A stretch of 64,000 nucleotides of DNA. It comes from an uncultured Desulfuromusa sp. (lineage in GTDB: Bacteria > Desulfobacterota > Desulfuromonadia > Desulfuromonadales > Geopsychrobacteraceae). The position numbers and the translations under genes are program-made. The stretch is from contig NZ_OY776575.1 in the NCBI RefSeq assembly GCF_963675815.1, positions 310,001 to 374,000 of the forward strand, in the 5' to 3' direction. A model generated the notes under the pieces. It worked only from the letters and a program-made list of their open reading frames with translations, did not search any database and was not told the DNA's origin. This document shows positions 63,042 to 64,000 of the stretch, in pieces (the stretch's first letter is position 1; each line of letters opens with the position of its first letter).

Positions 63042-64000
63042 TCAGGATTGTGCTTCGAACTTTCCCTTCAACTGGCCGCAAGCCGCTGATATATCCTGCC
63101 CTTTACTTGCGCGCAATGTTGCCACGATATCGCGTTGAAGCAGGTAACTTTGGAACAATTTGATCGACTCCTCTGAAGGAGCTTTAAAAGCTGCTCCTTC
63201 GTGTTCATTGTATGCGATCAAATTAACTTTACAACGAACGCCATGGAGAAGCTTTACCAGCCTTTTTGCATCGGCAACTGAGTTATTCACACCACCGATG
63301 AGAATATATTCAAACGTCACTCTCTGTTTCGTTATCTGAGCATAATCCCGGCAAGCCGATATCAGCTGATCAAGGGGATAACGACGGTTGACAGGCATAA
63401 GCCGATCCCGGATTTCATCTGTTGCTGCATTCAGTGAAACAGCCAGATTCACCTTGATCATCCGGCCTAATTGAGCAATTTCGGGAACCAGACCACAGGT
63501 TGACAGCGTGACCCGGCGAGTTCCGTAGCCGAGACCGTCATCAAGATATAAAATCTGCAAAGCAGTTACCACATTCTCCAGATTGTGGAGTGGTTCTCCC
63601 ATTCCCATCAGGACAATATTACTTATAGGGCCTTCCTGCAGAGCCGCACAGACCTGATTGACAATTTCCTCGGGGCGCAAGTTTCTGACAAGCCCGAAAG
63701 TCCCTGTCATACAGAACTGACATCCCATAGCACAACCAACTTGCGTTGAAATACATAAAGTGGCTCGATTTTCATCCATTGGGATTTTGACAGCCTCGAT
63801 GGACTGCCCATCATCCAAGCGGAATAAATATTTACGAGTACCATCATGACTGGTTTCAACATACTCCGGCAGCCAGGATGAAATATAGGCTTGATCTGCC
63901 AGTTCAGTTCGAAAGTTTTTAGCAAGATCCGTCATCTGCTCAAAATCAGTGACATGACGCTGATAAATCCAGTGTAGAATTTGTTTGACCCTATATTTTT
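63042..64000 (-). CDS. rlmN: Dual-specificity RNA methyltransferase RlmN, 5' end outside window
   Basis: The radical SAM motif CAMGCQFC, GEPLHNLENVVTALQIL and the C-terminal SAACGQLKG with the substrate Cys identify RlmN, which methylates A2503 of 23S rRNA and A37 of some tRNAs. The ATG at 63935 is not the start: the frame stays open to the window edge and reads KYRVKQILHWIYQRHVTDFEQ, the normal RlmN N-terminal region. About 30 to 40 residues are missing at the 5' end. Confidence 0.95.
   Translation of the reverse strand, partial: KYRVKQILHWIYQRHVTDFEQMTDLAKNFRTELADQAYISSWLPEYVETSHDGTRKYLFRLDDGQSIEAVKIPMDENRATLCISTQVGCAMGCQFCMTGTFGLVRNLRPEEIVNQVCAALQEGPISNIVLMGMGEPLHNLENVVTALQILYLDDGLGYGTRRVTLSTCGLVPEIAQLGRMIKVNLAVSLNAATDEIRDRLMPVNRRYPLDQLISACRDYAQITKQRVTFEYILIGGVNNSVADAKRLVKLLHGVRCKVNLIAYNEHEGAAFKAPSEESIKLFQSYLLQRDIVATLRASKGQDISAACGQLKGKFEAQS

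Overview
The window is a chromosomal stretch of a Gram-negative anaerobe, most likely a deltaproteobacterium of the Desulfuromonadales group. The reasons are the gene content and order (murJ, rpsT, holA-lptE-leuS, der-era-rnc, holB-ricT-metG-tatD), a GEMM-I riboswitch of the kind common in Geobacter relatives, the DUF4388/response-regulator genes, and an outer-membrane LptE. Genes are dense, and most of the window is ordinary core genome on the minus strand. I see no tRNA, rRNA, CRISPR array, insertion sequence or prophage. Both window edges cut a gene: a giant secreted protein at the left and rlmN at the right.

Left end (1-4642): a very large secreted repeat protein on the minus strand runs off the window. 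Its roughly 450-nt leader carries two nearly identical c-di-GMP-I (GEMM) aptamers in tandem, each followed by its own intrinsic terminator, behind a good sigma-70 promoter. From 4785 to 9082 lie azlCD (branched-chain amino acid export), yhbY, a membrane protein, a dGTPase and two small conserved proteins.

Accessory metabolic island (9147-19320): this is the most interesting part. A minus-strand operon reads: KamA-like radical SAM 2,3-aminomutase (frameshifted at an A7 run), PcaI-like and PcaJ-like CoA-transferase subunits, a class III aminotransferase of the beta-amino-acid type, and a PcaF/PaaJ-like 3-oxoadipyl-CoA thiolase. Read as a pathway, this is: alpha-amino acid -> beta-amino acid -> 3-oxo acid -> 3-oxoacyl-CoA -> acetyl-CoA plus a shorter acyl-CoA. 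The PcaIJF similarity points to 3-oxoadipate, and so to 2-aminoadipate (a lysine breakdown product) as the amino acid. The aminomutase supports an acidic substrate: the position of the lysine-binding Asp of lysine 2,3-aminomutase is an Arg. A divergent LysR regulator, an MFS transporter, a TrmB-type regulator and a RocD-like aminotransferase flank the operon. I infer an oxygen-independent 2-aminoadipate/lysine degradation route; no such route is known to me.

Centre (19349-35523): housekeeping genes for cell wall (murJ), translation (rpsT, leuS, infA, metG), replication (holA, holB), LPS assembly (lptE), ribosome-assembly GTPases and RNase III, ricT and tatD, plus a small signalling group (two receiver-only proteins and a DUF4388 protein).

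Right part (35557-64000): an AsmA-like protein, a retropepsin-like protein that has lost its catalytic motif, an AddAB-like helicase-nuclease pair, a sensor that stops after its HAMP domain, SbcCD, a type 4 uracil-DNA glycosylase, a zinc phospholipase C-like exported protein, coaBC, a YhaM-like exoribonuclease, signalling genes (hybrid kinase, universal stress protein and a frameshifted response regulator), a TPR lipoprotein, a PfkB kinase, mtnP and rlmN.
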